A stretch of 64,000 nucleotides of DNA from positions 62,001-126,000 of the forward strand of contig DFIU01000010.1 of NCBI GenBank assembly GCA_002371465.1, given 5' to 3'. Of this stretch, positions 34,739 to 44,304 are shown one piece after another. Both the position numbers and the translations under genes were made by a program. The stretch is from Lachnospiraceae bacterium UBA3689. GTDB lineage: Bacteria > Bacillota > Clostridia > Lachnospirales > Lachnospiraceae. The notes beneath the pieces are model-generated. The model had not been told where the DNA came from, ran no database searches, and saw only the letters and a list, made by a program, of their open reading frames with translations. Position 1 is the first letter of the stretch, and every line of letters starts with the position of its first letter.

Positions 34739-35680
34739 ATGAATAAAAAGAAGACAATTGTAGTGGCTCTGGGCCACAGGGCCTTAGGCAACAACCTGCC
34801 GGAGCAAAAAAGGGCGGTCAAAGAGGCGGCAAAGGCGGTTGCGGATCTGGTCGAGACGGGGGCGAATGTCGTCATTACCCACAGCAACTCCCCCCAGGTC
34901 GGCATGATCCACATGGCGATGAATGAGTTTGCCCAGGACCATGAGGGCTATACCTCCTGCCCCATGTCAGTGGCTTCCGCCATGAGCCAGGGCTATATCG
35001 GCTATGACATTCAAAATGCCATCCGCGCGGAACTGATCACGCGGGGGATCTATAAACCGGTTTCCACCATCCTGACCCAGGTCATGGTCGATCCCTACGA
35101 CGAAGCCTTCTACGAACCCTCCAAGGTCATCGGCAGAGTGCTGACGGAGGAAGAGGCGAAGGAAGAAGAGAAGAAGGGAAACTATGTCACCAAGACGGCA
35201 GAGGGCTGGCGCAGAATCGTCGCAGCCCCCAAGCCCAAGGAAATCGTCGAGCTGGACGCAATCAAGGCTCTGCTTGATAAGGATCAGATCGTGATCTGCT
35301 GCGGAGGCGGCGGAATTCCGGTTCTGGAACAGGGTGTCGACCTAAGAGGGGCTTCCGCCGTTATCGAAAAGGACCTGATCGCGGGGCTTCTTGCCATCGA
35401 CTTAAATGCGGACGTCCTCATGATCCTGACCTCCGTCGACGCGGTCGCGATCAATTATAAGAAGGATAATGAAAAGATCCTGGGCAGAATCGATTCCCAC
35501 CAGGCAAGAAATTATCTGGAAGAGGACCAGTTCGAGAAGGGGTCCATGGAGCCCAAGTTCGAGGCGATCCTGAACTTTGTAGAGCTGGGGACCAAGCGGC
35601 GGGGCATCATCACCTCCATTCCACGGGCAAAGGCTGCCTACCTGGAAAAGGCGGGGACCGAGATCGTCAATGAGATGTAA
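34739..35680 (+). CDS. arcC: carbamate kinase
   Basis: Interconverts carbamoyl phosphate plus ADP and carbamate plus ATP. The 313 residues show the amino-acid-kinase fold with VVALGHRALG at the start, THSNSPQVGM, VCSGGG-type CCGGGGIPV, the insertion typical of carbamate kinases (EEAKEEEKKGNYVTK) and RRGIITSIPRA near the C-terminus. No arginine deiminase or ornithine carbamoyltransferase gene lies nearby, but carAB is a few genes upstream, so it may draw on another carbamoyl donor or act in the biosynthetic direction. It ends at a strong terminator. Confidence 0.95.
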   Translation: MNKKKTIVVALGHRALGNNLPEQKRAVKEAAKAVADLVETGANVVITHSNSPQVGMIHMAMNEFAQDHEGYTSCPMSVASAMSQGYIGYDIQNAIRAELITRGIYKPVSTILTQVMVDPYDEAFYEPSKVIGRVLTEEEAKEEEKKGNYVTKTAEGWRRIVAAPKPKEIVELDAIKALLDKDQIVICCGGGGIPVLEQGVDLRGASAVIEKDLIAGLLAIDLNADVLMILTSVDAVAINYKKDNEKILGRIDSHQARNYLEEDQFEKGSMEPKFEAILNFVELGTKRRGIITSIPRAKAAYLEKAGTEIVNEM

Positions 35681-35729
35681 TAAGACACGAAAAAAGAGCC
35701 TATCGGAAAGGCTCTTTTTTCGTGTCTTA
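35681..35729. terminator. 21-bp perfect hairpin terminator after arcC
   Basis: Bases 35681-35701 pair without mismatch with 35709-35729 around a 7-base loop. The A6 and T6 runs lie inside the stem, so it can work in either direction. From 35730 to 35925 I see only a short imperfect hairpin (35746-35771) and no gene. Confidence 0.9.
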
Positions 35730-35925
35730 TCTTTAATGAGGGGGAGATAGTGAAGTGGTTCATCAACTATCTGAGTCATACTATACCGGGGATATGTGAC
35801 GGGATTGTGTCCGCATCCGAAAGGAAATCTAAAATCTCTAAATTATTTCTAAATTTAAGTATGGCTACTGACTGCTGCCACTTAGCAAGAGAAATTTAAG
35901 AATGGTCATCTATCTCTGCTCAAGT

Positions 35926-35954
35926 TTGACGAATAGGGGGCTATGGCATATAAT
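35926..35954 (+). promoter_or_regulatory. promoter of the murE-thiN operon
   Basis: TTGACG (35926-35931), 17-base spacer, consensus TATAAT (35949-35954). AAAGGAG precedes the murE ATG 62 bases downstream. No other promoter is evident until the end of the operon at 48008. Confidence 0.88.
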
Positions 35955-36015
35955 TTAGGATCAGTATGGATATTTCCGCTATCAGAAGCGATAGCGATAA
36001 AAGGAGATCGGTCAG

Positions 36016-37500
36016 ATGAAACTTGCAAAACTTATGGAGCGCGCGGACGCGCGCCTTATATCGGGCAGTTGGGATAAAGAGATTGGGAGCGTCGTATATG
36101 ATTCCCGCAAGGCGGGAGAGGGATCTTTTTTTATCTGCATCGTCGGCGCCAATTCCGACGGCCACACCTATATTGAGGACGTCGCCCGGAAGGGAGCGGC
36201 AGCGGTCCTGATTCAAAAGGGGTCTCTGCCGGAGGACTACGCCTTCCCGGAAGACCTGACGGTCGTCGAGATGGAGGATACGCGCCTGGGGCTTGCCCTG
36301 GCGTCTGCCGCCTGGTTTGACTATCCGGCTGAGCAGATCCCGGTCATCGGCATCACCGGGACCAAGGGCAAGACGACCACGACCTATATGATCAAGTCGA
36401 TTCTGGAAAATGCCGGTTACAGGGTGGGTCTTATCGGGACAATTGAAGCGATTATCGGGGACAAGCACATCAAGGCGGCAAATACCACGCCGGAGTCCTA
36501 CCTGGTCCAGCAGTATCTGCGGGAAATGATCGACGCCGGTCTTGATATGGCGGTGATGGAGGTCTCCTCCCAGGCGTTGAAGCTGAACCGGACGGCAGGC
36601 CTCAAGTTTGAAATCGGCGTCTTTACCAATATTTCTCCGGATCACATCGGACCTAACGAGCATGCCTCCTTTGAGGAGTACCTGCAGTGCAAGGGGCTCT
36701 TGTTCCGCCAGTGCCGGGTTGGCATTGTAAATGATGATGACCCCAGGACCGAAGAGGTGCTGAAAGGGCACACCTGTAAGATCGAGACCTACGGAATCGA
36801 TCGGCAGGATGCGGATCTTAAGGCTTCCAACATTCAGTACATCCATAAGCCGGGCTATCTGGGCATGAGATTTGACTTGTCCGGCAGGCTGAATTTTACC
36901 GTGGACCTCGATGTGCCGGGAAAATTCTCCGTCTACAACGCCCTGACGGCGATCGCCGTCTGCGAGCATTTTCAGATTAAAGACGAGGACATCCAAAAGG
37001 CGCTCAAGGGCGCCCAGGTCAAGGGACGGGTCGAGATGGTCCCGGTTTCGGATCAATTTACCCTCATGATCGACTACGCCCACAACGCGATGGCTCTGGA
37101 GAGTCTTCTGACTACACTCAAGGACTATCAGCCTAAGCGGATTGTGACGGTCTTTGGCTGCGGCGGCAACCGCGCCAGGTCCCGCCGCTATGAGATGGGA
37201 GAAGTTTCGGGCAGACTCTCGGACTTTACCATTATCACATCGGACAACCCCCGTTTTGAAGATCCGGAAGCCATCATGGACGATATAGAGACCGGAATCA
37301 AGAGAACCGATGGATCATATATCCGCATTTCGGACCGCAAAGAGGCGATCGCTTACGCCATTCACAAGGGCAAGCCCGGAGATGTGGTGATCCTTGCCGG
37401 CAAGGGCCACGAGGACTACCAGGAGATCAAGGGCAGGAAATATCCCATGGACGAGCGGGTTATCATAAAGGAAATACTGGATGCAGACAAGCTATGCTGA
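36016..37500 (+). CDS. murE: UDP-N-acetylmuramoyl-tripeptide synthetase, meso-DAP type
   Basis: Adds the third amino acid to the peptidoglycan stem peptide in the cytoplasm. The 494 residues contain the ATP loop GITGTKGKTTTT, the Mur ligase central motifs (NISPDHIGPNEHASFEEYL) and C-terminal VFGCGGNRARSRR. Near 410 it has DNPR, the signature of meso-diaminopimelate-adding enzymes, so the organism should have a DAP-type wall. The last 20 bases overlap priA. A murE directly in front of priA is unlike the B. subtilis order, where coaBC stands there. Confidence 0.95.
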   Translation: MKLAKLMERADARLISGSWDKEIGSVVYDSRKAGEGSFFICIVGANSDGHTYIEDVARKGAAAVLIQKGSLPEDYAFPEDLTVVEMEDTRLGLALASAAWFDYPAEQIPVIGITGTKGKTTTTYMIKSILENAGYRVGLIGTIEAIIGDKHIKAANTTPESYLVQQYLREMIDAGLDMAVMEVSSQALKLNRTAGLKFEIGVFTNISPDHIGPNEHASFEEYLQCKGLLFRQCRVGIVNDDDPRTEEVLKGHTCKIETYGIDRQDADLKASNIQYIHKPGYLGMRFDLSGRLNFTVDLDVPGKFSVYNALTAIAVCEHFQIKDEDIQKALKGAQVKGRVEMVPVSDQFTLMIDYAHNAMALESLLTTLKDYQPKRIVTVFGCGGNRARSRRYEMGEVSGRLSDFTIITSDNPRFEDPEAIMDDIETGIKRTDGSYIRISDRKEAIAYAIHKGKPGDVVILAGKGHEDYQEIKGRKYPMDERVIIKEILDADKLC

Positions 37501-39706
37501 TGTCATCGTCGACATCTCGCACGAGAAACTGGATAAGACCTTCTCATACCGGATTCCGTCCGACTTAAGGGACCGGGTTCTGCCAGGCTGCGTCGTCTCC
37601 ATCCCCTTCGGTGCCGGAGGTCGGGTCATCCGGGGCTACGTCGTGGGGCTCAGTACCACCTGCAGCGTCCCGGCAGATAAGATCAAGGAGATCCGGGAGG
37701 TGGTCACAGACGATGAGACGGTCGACTCCCGTTTGGTCGCCCTGGCGGCCTGGATGAGCCGGACCTACGGGTCGACGACCATCCAGGCTCTTAAGACGGT
37801 CATCCCCATCCGCAAAAAGATCGCCGGTAAGCAAAATAAGCAGGTCTTCCTTGTAAATAAAAGCGAAGCGGAAGCCTATCTGCAGGTCTCTTTGGACCGT
37901 CACTTTAAGGCAAAAGCCCGTGTTCTGGAAGCTCTGCTCAAAGAAGAGGGGGAACGCGGCGTCAGCCAGCAGGATCTCCTGAAAAGGACAGGGGTATCAC
38001 TTCCTGTCTTAAAGGGGCTTGCCGATCTGGGGCTGATCCGGATCGACGTCTCCGATACCTACCGGAAAGTGGTCCGGGACGCGCAAAAGCTGCCTCCCGA
38101 CCAACTGACGGAAGACCAGGAGGAGGCGGTCAGGGAGATCCGGGAGGAGTGGCAGGACAAAGACCGACCGGTCCTTCTTAACGGCATTACCGGCAGCGGC
38201 AAGACCCTGGTCTATATGCAGCTGATATCGGATCTTTTAAAAGAGGGCAGACAGGCAATCGTGCTGATCCCCGAAATCGCCCTGACCAGGCAGACGGTCT
38301 TACGTTTTGTCAGTCGCTTTGGAGATCAGGTGTCCTTTCTCCATTCCCGCCTGTCCCAGGGGGAGCGCTACGATCAGATGAAGGCGGCAAGACAGGGGGC
38401 TGTCTCCATCATGGTGGGACCTAGATCCGCTCTTTTTACGCCCTTTCCGAATCTGGGGCTGATCGTGATCGACGAGGAGCATGAAAGTACCTACCATTCG
38501 GAGCAGATGCCCCGCTACCATGCGCGGGAAACCGCCGTCAAGCGGGCGGAGCTGGAAGGAGCCCATGTGGTCTTCGGATCGGCGACCCCTTCCCTTGAGG
38601 TTTCAAGCCGGGCAAGAGAGGGGCTCTACCGGGAGGTAAGGCTCAAAAACCGCTACGGCAGGAGCCAACTGCCTTCGACCGAGATCATCGATATGCGGGA
38701 GGAGCTTGCTCACGGCAACCGCAGCATTTTCAGCGACCGCCTGCGGGACCTGATGGAGAACCGGCTGAACAAAAAAGAGCAGATCATGCTCTTTCTCAAC
38801 CGGCGGGGCTATGCCGGCTGCGTCACCTGCCGGACCTGCGGCAGGACCATCAAGTGTCCCCACTGCGATGTGTCGCTGACCCAGCACGCCAACGGCAAGC
38901 TGGTCTGTCACTACTGCGGCTACCAGCAGGATTCTCTTACGGAGTGCCCCAGCTGTCACTCCCGCCAGATCGGGGGCTTAACCATCGGGACCGAGCAGGT
39001 GGAAGACCTGGTGAAACGGGATTTTCCGAGGGCCCGCGTCCTCCGCATGGACGCCGATACGACCCGGGGCAAGGAGGGGCACGCCCGGATCCTAGCCGCC
39101 TTTGACGCCGGGGAGGCGGATATCCTGATCGGGACCCAGATGATTGTCAAGGGTCACGACTTCCCGAAGGTGACTCTGGTCGGGGTCCTGATGGCGGACC
39201 TGTCCCTCAATGAGTCGGACTTTCGGTCCAGTGAGCGGACATTTGAGCTGATCACCCAGGCTGTCGGCAGGGCAGGCAGGGGGGAGAGAGCCGGCACAGC
39301 CATCATTCAGACCTACCAGCCGGACCACTTTGGAATTACCACGGCAGCTGCCCAGGACTACGACGCCTTCTATCAAAATGAGATGGCGTTTCGGACCATT
39401 TTAGGCTATCCGCCCGCCGGTTCCATGACGGCGATCCTGGGCTCATCGACCGATCAGCAGCAACTAAAGACCGGCATGGAATATTTGAAGAAATACATCG
39501 GTCTGTTTGATCCGACCAATGCCCTTGAAGCCATCGGTCCCGCCCCCCAGAGCGTGGGCAAGATCAAGGACCGCTACCGGGAAGTGATCTACATCCGCAA
39601 CAAGGATCGGGACCGCCTGATTAAGGCTAAGGATCTGATTGAACAATACCTTGCGATAAACCCGGGCTTTGCCGGGATTGAGATACAATTTGATATGAAC
39701 TTATAA
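37481..39706 (+). CDS. priA: primosomal replication-restart helicase PriA
   Basis: 3'-5' helicase that reloads the replication machinery at broken forks. Of 741 residues, the first 110 are the 3'BD domain (SYADVIVDISHEKLDKTFSY), followed by a winged helix, the helicase core with Walker A GITGSGKT, the DEEH box (VIDEEHEST), and a zinc-binding insert with four Cys pairs (CVTCRTC, CPHC, CHYC, CPSC). GRAGRG and the C-terminal domain are intact. The start ATG 37481 lies inside murE; a later start would cut the conserved N-terminus. Confidence 0.96.
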   Translation: MQTSYADVIVDISHEKLDKTFSYRIPSDLRDRVLPGCVVSIPFGAGGRVIRGYVVGLSTTCSVPADKIKEIREVVTDDETVDSRLVALAAWMSRTYGSTTIQALKTVIPIRKKIAGKQNKQVFLVNKSEAEAYLQVSLDRHFKAKARVLEALLKEEGERGVSQQDLLKRTGVSLPVLKGLADLGLIRIDVSDTYRKVVRDAQKLPPDQLTEDQEEAVREIREEWQDKDRPVLLNGITGSGKTLVYMQLISDLLKEGRQAIVLIPEIALTRQTVLRFVSRFGDQVSFLHSRLSQGERYDQMKAARQGAVSIMVGPRSALFTPFPNLGLIVIDEEHESTYHSEQMPRYHARETAVKRAELEGAHVVFGSATPSLEVSSRAREGLYREVRLKNRYGRSQLPSTEIIDMREELAHGNRSIFSDRLRDLMENRLNKKEQIMLFLNRRGYAGCVTCRTCGRTIKCPHCDVSLTQHANGKLVCHYCGYQQDSLTECPSCHSRQIGGLTIGTEQVEDLVKRDFPRARVLRMDADTTRGKEGHARILAAFDAGEADILIGTQMIVKGHDFPKVTLVGVLMADLSLNESDFRSSERTFELITQAVGRAGRGERAGTAIIQTYQPDHFGITTAAAQDYDAFYQNEMAFRTILGYPPAGSMTAILGSSTDQQQLKTGMEYLKKYIGLFDPTNALEAIGPAPQSVGKIKDRYREVIYIRNKDRDRLIKAKDLIEQYLAINPGFAGIEIQFDMNL

Positions 39707-39718
39707 GGGAGGATAAAA

Positions 39719-40222
39719 ATGGCACTTAGAACCATCAGAATTGCCGGTGATCCGGTATTGGAAAAGAAATGCAGAGAAGTGAAGGAAATGACGCCGAGGC
39801 TGCAGGAACTTATTGACGATATGTTTGAAACCATGTACGACGCCAACGGCGTCGGACTGGCAGCGCCCCAGGTCGGCGTCTTAAAGCGGATCGTCGTTAT
39901 CGACTGCACCGGCGAGGACCCCATCTGCATGATCAATCCCAAGGTGATCGAGCAGGACGGTCAGCAGACCGGAGAAGAGGGCTGCCTGTCCGTTCCGGGT
40001 AAGGCGGGGATCGTGACCCGGCCCCAGCATGTCAAGGTCGACTGCTATGACCGGGACATGAACCACGTCATTTTAGAGGGCGAGGACCTCCTGGCACGCG
40101 CCATGTGCCACGAGATTGACCACCTGGACGGCAAGATGTATATGGATCTGGCTGAGGGCGGCATTCACGACGTCAGCTACGACTACGATGAGGAAGAGGA
40201 AGAAGCGCCGAGGACGATATGA
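39719..40222 (+). CDS. def: peptide deformylase
   Basis: Removes the formyl group from new proteins. The 167 residues have all three motifs: GVGLAAPQVG, EGCLSVPG (metal Cys) and HEIDHLDG (HExxH metal site). The tail ends in an acidic run (DYDEEEEEAP) beyond the core. AAGGGAGG lies before the ATG. Its stop overlaps fmt by 4 bases, pairing the enzymes that remove and add the formyl group. Confidence 0.97.
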   Translation: MALRTIRIAGDPVLEKKCREVKEMTPRLQELIDDMFETMYDANGVGLAAPQVGVLKRIVVIDCTGEDPICMINPKVIEQDGQQTGEEGCLSVPGKAGIVTRPQHVKVDCYDRDMNHVILEGEDLLARAMCHEIDHLDGKMYMDLAEGGIHDVSYDYDEEEEEAPRTI

Positions 40223-41157
40223 AAGTAGTATTTATGGGAACGCCGGACTTCGCTGCCGGAACACTTGCTGCCCTTGCGGACGCCGGCTGCCAGGTGACCG
40301 GAGTTGTTACCCAGCCGGATAAGCCAAGGGGCAGAAGGAAAGAGATTACGCCCGGCCCGGTCCGGGCGGAGGCGGAAAAACGGGGCTTTTTGGTCTATCA
40401 GCCAAAAAAGGTGAGAGATCCTGAGGCACTGGAGGTCATCCGGCGAATGGAGCCGGACCTCATTGTCGTGGCGGCTTTTGGGCAGATTCTGCCCAAGGAG
40501 CTGCTGGACCTGCCCAGATACGGCTGCATCAATGTCCATGCCTCTCTCCTGCCGGCTTATCGGGGGGCGGCGCCCATTCAGCACGCCATCCTCGACGGGC
40601 TTATCGAAACCGGCGTGACCATCATGAGGATGGATGAGGGACTTGATACGGGGGATATGATCGCCTGGGAGACCTGCCCCATCCGTGAAGATGAGACCGG
40701 CGGCAGTCTCTTTGACCGCCTGGCGGAGCTAGGCGCCGACCTTTTGGTCCGCACGATTCCGACCCTGGTCGACGGCACGGCGGTCTATACGCCCCAGCCT
40801 AAGGACAGCACGACGTCCTATGCCGCCATGATTAAAAAAGAAGATGGGAAGGTTGACTGGACCCGGACCGCCAGGGAGATTGAGCGGCAGGTGCGCGCCT
40901 TTAACCCCTGGCCCAGTGCCTATACGACCCTTGACGGCAAGATCCTGAAGATCTGGCAGGCTCACATCGAAGATCTGCCGGAAGGTGGGAAAGCCCCGGC
41001 GGGAACGATTCTTAAGCGGGAAAACGGCAGGTTGTGGATCCAGACCGGAGAAGGAGTCCTCGCTTTGGACCAGGTCCAGCTGGAGGGGAAGAAGCGGATG
41101 GCTGTGGGAGATTTTCTGCGCGGCTGCCGGATCCAAAACGGGGCCCTCCCATCCTGA
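40219..41157 (+). CDS. fmt: methionyl-tRNA formyltransferase
   Basis: Formylates initiator Met-tRNA with 10-formyl-THF. The 312 residues show the N-terminal VVFMGTPDFAAG, the catalytic strand INVHASLLPAYRGAAPI with Asn/His, the LDTGDM loop with the essential Asp, and a C-terminal oligonucleotide-binding domain (RAFNPWPSAYT onward). It overlaps def by 4 bases and is followed by rsmB after 14 bases. Confidence 0.97.
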   Translation: MKVVFMGTPDFAAGTLAALADAGCQVTGVVTQPDKPRGRRKEITPGPVRAEAEKRGFLVYQPKKVRDPEALEVIRRMEPDLIVVAAFGQILPKELLDLPRYGCINVHASLLPAYRGAAPIQHAILDGLIETGVTIMRMDEGLDTGDMIAWETCPIREDETGGSLFDRLAELGADLLVRTIPTLVDGTAVYTPQPKDSTTSYAAMIKKEDGKVDWTRTAREIERQVRAFNPWPSAYTTLDGKILKIWQAHIEDLPEGGKAPAGTILKRENGRLWIQTGEGVLALDQVQLEGKKRMAVGDFLRGCRIQNGALPS

Positions 41158-41171
41158 TAGGAGTAAATGAG

Positions 41172-42524
41172 ATGACTGACAATACAAGAGAAATTATCCT
41201 GGATGTCCTCCTTGAGATCAGCCATAACGGAGTCTTAAGCCATGTGGCGATTCACGGGGCGCTGGAGAAGGTCCAGTATTTTTCCAAGCGGGACCGCGCC
41301 TTTATCACCAAGGTCTGCGAGGGAACGATCGAGCGGATGATCGAGATTGACTATATCATCGACTGCTTCTCCTCGGTTCCCACACGGAAAATGAAGCCCG
41401 TGATCCAGGAGATCCTGAGGAGCGCCGTCTATCAGATCCGTTTTATGGGCGGGATCCCGGATTCCGCAGCGGTCAACGAGGCGGTCAAGCTGACGCAAAA
41501 GCGGGGCTTTTATAACTTAAAGGGCTTTGTCAACGGGGTCTTAAGAAGCATTTCCCGCCATTTGGATGAGATTCCCTATCCGGACCGGGACAAAGAGCCC
41601 CTCCGCTATCTGTCCATCCGCTACTCCATGCCCCAGTGGCTGGTGGAGGAGTGGACGAAGGAATTCGGTCCCATTGTCACGGAGCTGATGCTAAAGAGCT
41701 ATTTAAAAGAACGCCCAACGACGGTCCGCTTCAAGACCCACGGGGTCGCCAGACAGGAGATCTTAAACAGCTTAAAGGAGCAGGGAGTGACCTATGCCCG
41801 TGCCCCCTACCTGCCCTACGCCTACTATCTGTCCGATTACAACTACCTGCCGGCTCTGACCGCCTTTCAGAAGGGCTGGATCTTCCCCCAGGATGTCAGT
41901 TCCATGCTGGTTTCGGAAGCGGCAGCGCCTAAGGAAGGTGATTACATCATCGACATGTGCGCGGCTCCGGGCGGCAAGACCCTGCATCTGGCGGACAAGA
42001 TGGGGGACTTTGGTATGGTCGACGCCAGGGATGTTTCTGAGGAAAAGGTCGATCTGATCCGTCAGAACATCAAGCGGGCGGACCTGATCAACGTCAAGGC
42101 GTCCGTCATGGATGCCCTGGTTCACGACTCGGAATCCGAGCAGAAGGCGGATATCGTGATCGCGGATCTGCCCTGTTCGGGGCTGGGCGTGATCGGCAGG
42201 AAGGCGGACATCAAGTACCGGGTGACCCCGGACAGCATCGAAAGCCTGGTGGAACTGCAGAGGGAGATTTTGCGGAACGCCGTATCCTATGTGAAGCCGG
42301 GAGGCATCCTCCTTTATTCCACCTGCACGGTCGGTCACAGCGAGAATCAGGACAATGTCAAGTGGATTAAGGAGCATTTCCCCTTTGACATGGAGAGTCT
42401 TGATCCTTACCTGCCCCAGGAACTTCACCGGCTGACGACAGATCAGGGCTATCTGCAGCTGGTTCCGGGCGTCCATGAGGCGGACGGCTTCTTCCTGGCA
42501 AGGCTGAAGAGGGGAGAGGTATGA
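41172..42524 (+). CDS. rsmB: 16S rRNA (cytosine-C5) methyltransferase RsmB
   Basis: Methylates a cytosine of 16S rRNA (C967 in E. coli). I take ATG 41172, in front of MTDNTREIILDVL, with ATAGGAGT upstream; the open frame continues left inside fmt but is not conserved. An N-terminal NusB-like domain (1-about 130) is followed by the SAM domain: DMCAAPGGKTLHLADKMG, then ADLPCSGLGV (first Cys) and YSTCTVGHSENQ (catalytic Cys). 450 residues is normal. The last 4 bases overlap rlmN. Confidence 0.95.
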   Translation: MTDNTREIILDVLLEISHNGVLSHVAIHGALEKVQYFSKRDRAFITKVCEGTIERMIEIDYIIDCFSSVPTRKMKPVIQEILRSAVYQIRFMGGIPDSAAVNEAVKLTQKRGFYNLKGFVNGVLRSISRHLDEIPYPDRDKEPLRYLSIRYSMPQWLVEEWTKEFGPIVTELMLKSYLKERPTTVRFKTHGVARQEILNSLKEQGVTYARAPYLPYAYYLSDYNYLPALTAFQKGWIFPQDVSSMLVSEAAAPKEGDYIIDMCAAPGGKTLHLADKMGDFGMVDARDVSEEKVDLIRQNIKRADLINVKASVMDALVHDSESEQKADIVIADLPCSGLGVIGRKADIKYRVTPDSIESLVELQREILRNAVSYVKPGGILLYSTCTVGHSENQDNVKWIKEHFPFDMESLDPYLPQELHRLTTDQGYLQLVPGVHEADGFFLARLKRGEV

Positions 42525-43570
42525 AGGATCTTTTATCCATGACCCTGCCGGATCTGATCACCTATATGGAGGGGATCGGGGAGAAGAAGTTTCGGGCGGG
42601 TCAGGTCTACGACTGGCTCCACAGGCGGTGCGCATCCTCTTATGACCAGATGACCAATATTCCCAAGACCTTGAAGGAGAAAATGGCAGCGGACCTGACG
42701 TTTGCCTATCCGACTGTCCGTACCATGCAGGAGTCAAGGCTTGACGGGACCAGAAAATATCTCTTCCGCCTGTCTGACGGCAACTACATCGAAAGCGTCC
42801 TGATGAAGTATCATCACGGCAATACGGTCTGTATCTCTTCCCAGTGCGGCTGCCGCATGGGCTGTAAGTTCTGCGCGTCGACCCTTTTGGGCCTGACCCG
42901 CAACCTGACGGCAGGAGAGATGCTGAGCCAGGTCTATGCGATCCAGAAGGACACCGGGGAGCGCGTCTCCAATGTCGTGGTCATGGGGACCGGGGAGCCC
43001 CTCGATAATTACGACAATCTGGTCACTTTCCTCAGGATGATATCCGATCCGGACGGTCTTCACATCAGCGAACGGAACCTGACCGTATCGACCTGCGGTC
43101 TCATTCCCGGAATTGAGCTCTTAAGGGATGAGAATCTTTCGATCAATCTGGCTCTGTCCCTGCATGCCCCCAATGATAAGCTCAGGAAAACGATCATGCC
43201 GATCGCCAGGGCGTATTCCTTAAAGGAGCTGATTCCGGCACTCAAAGACTATTACGCAGTCAACAAGAGGAGGCTGACCTTTGAGTACAGTCTGATTAGG
43301 GGCGTCAACGACACCGACGAATGCGCGCAGGAGCTGGCAGATCTCATTCGGGGTATGAACGCCCTGGTCAATCTGATTCCGGTCAATCCGGTTCGGGAAA
43401 CGGGCATGAAGGAACCTTCTCGAACAGACGTTTTGATATTTCAAAAAAAACTTGAAAAATATGGAATAAATGTTACCATTAGGAGAGAAATGGGCAGAGA
43501 TATTGATGGCGCCTGCGGGCAGCTGAGAAAACGGTACTCAGATTCAGAAACGGAAAACGACAATTTATGA
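42521..43570 (+). CDS. rlmN: dual-specificity 23S rRNA/tRNA adenine-C2 methyltransferase RlmN
   Basis: Radical-SAM enzyme that methylates A2503 of 23S rRNA and A37 of some tRNAs. The iron-sulfur cluster motif CRMGCKFC is at about 108-115, preceded by SSQCGC, followed by GTGEPLDNYDN and the SLHAPND strand. 349 residues fits the family. It overlaps rsmB and prpC by 4 bases each, so the run is tightly coupled. Confidence 0.96.
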   Translation: MKDLLSMTLPDLITYMEGIGEKKFRAGQVYDWLHRRCASSYDQMTNIPKTLKEKMAADLTFAYPTVRTMQESRLDGTRKYLFRLSDGNYIESVLMKYHHGNTVCISSQCGCRMGCKFCASTLLGLTRNLTAGEMLSQVYAIQKDTGERVSNVVVMGTGEPLDNYDNLVTFLRMISDPDGLHISERNLTVSTCGLIPGIELLRDENLSINLALSLHAPNDKLRKTIMPIARAYSLKELIPALKDYYAVNKRRLTFEYSLIRGVNDTDECAQELADLIRGMNALVNLIPVNPVRETGMKEPSRTDVLIFQKKLEKYGINVTIRREMGRDIDGACGQLRKRYSDSETENDNL

Positions 43571-44304
43571 AATCTTATTCGACTACAGATGTAGGACGGA
43601 AACGGAAAATCAATCAGGACAGCATCTTCGCCTCCGACCGGCCGGTCGGGAATCTTCCGAACCTCTATATCGTTGCAGATGGCATGGGAGGCCACAACGC
43701 GGGCGATTTCGCCTCGCGTTACGCGGTCAACACCGTGAGGGAATCCATTGCCGCCAGCGAGGAGAGGAATCCGGTCAAGCTGATCGACGAGGCGATCCAG
43801 CTGGCAAATCAGGGGATTATCAGCGAAGCGGCCCAGCATGAAGAGATGTACGGCATGGGAACGACCATCGTCGTGACGACCGTCATCGGTCAGTATGCCT
43901 ATACGGCTAATGTGGGCGACAGCAGGGGTTACCTGTTTGATGGGGAGTTGAAACAGGTTACGAAAGATCATTCTCTTGTGGAAGAGATGGTCAGGCTGGG
44001 GGAATTATCGGAACATGATGCAAGGCTGCATCCCGATAAGCATATCATTACCCGGGCACTCGGAGCAGCTCCGGAAGTTGATGTTGACTTTTTCGACTAT
44101 CAGCTGGCGCCTGACAACATCATTTTGATGTGTTCAGATGGACTGTCGAATATGGTGGAGGATGCAGAGATCCAAAAGATCATAGGCAGTTCGGCAACGC
44201 TGGAAGAAAAAGCAAAGATCCTGACAGGGACCGCGAATGAAAACGGCGGTACGGATAACATCGCGGTAGTTTTGATTAAACCGGATGCAGACGAGGTGGA
44301 GTAA
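43567..44304 (+). CDS. prpC: PP2C-type Ser/Thr protein phosphatase
   Basis: Reverses phosphorylation by the kinase encoded next. All PP2C metal motifs are present: RKINQDS near the start, VADGMGGHNAGD, ANVGDSRGYLF, DHSLVEEMVRLG, MCSDGLSNMV and GGTDNIAVVLI. The 245 residues form a single cytoplasmic domain without a membrane anchor. The stop abuts the kinase ATG, a spacing widely kept in Firmicutes. Confidence 0.96.
   Translation: MKSYSTTDVGRKRKINQDSIFASDRPVGNLPNLYIVADGMGGHNAGDFASRYAVNTVRESIAASEERNPVKLIDEAIQLANQGIISEAAQHEEMYGMGTTIVVTTVIGQYAYTANVGDSRGYLFDGELKQVTKDHSLVEEMVRLGELSEHDARLHPDKHIITRALGAAPEVDVDFFDYQLAPDNIILMCSDGLSNMVEDAEIQKIIGSSATLEEKAKILTGTANENGGTDNIAVVLIKPDADEVE

Noticed and set aside
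36016..37500. murE as an L-lysine-adding enzyme
   Set aside because: The DNPR motif near residue 410 is that of meso-DAP enzymes.
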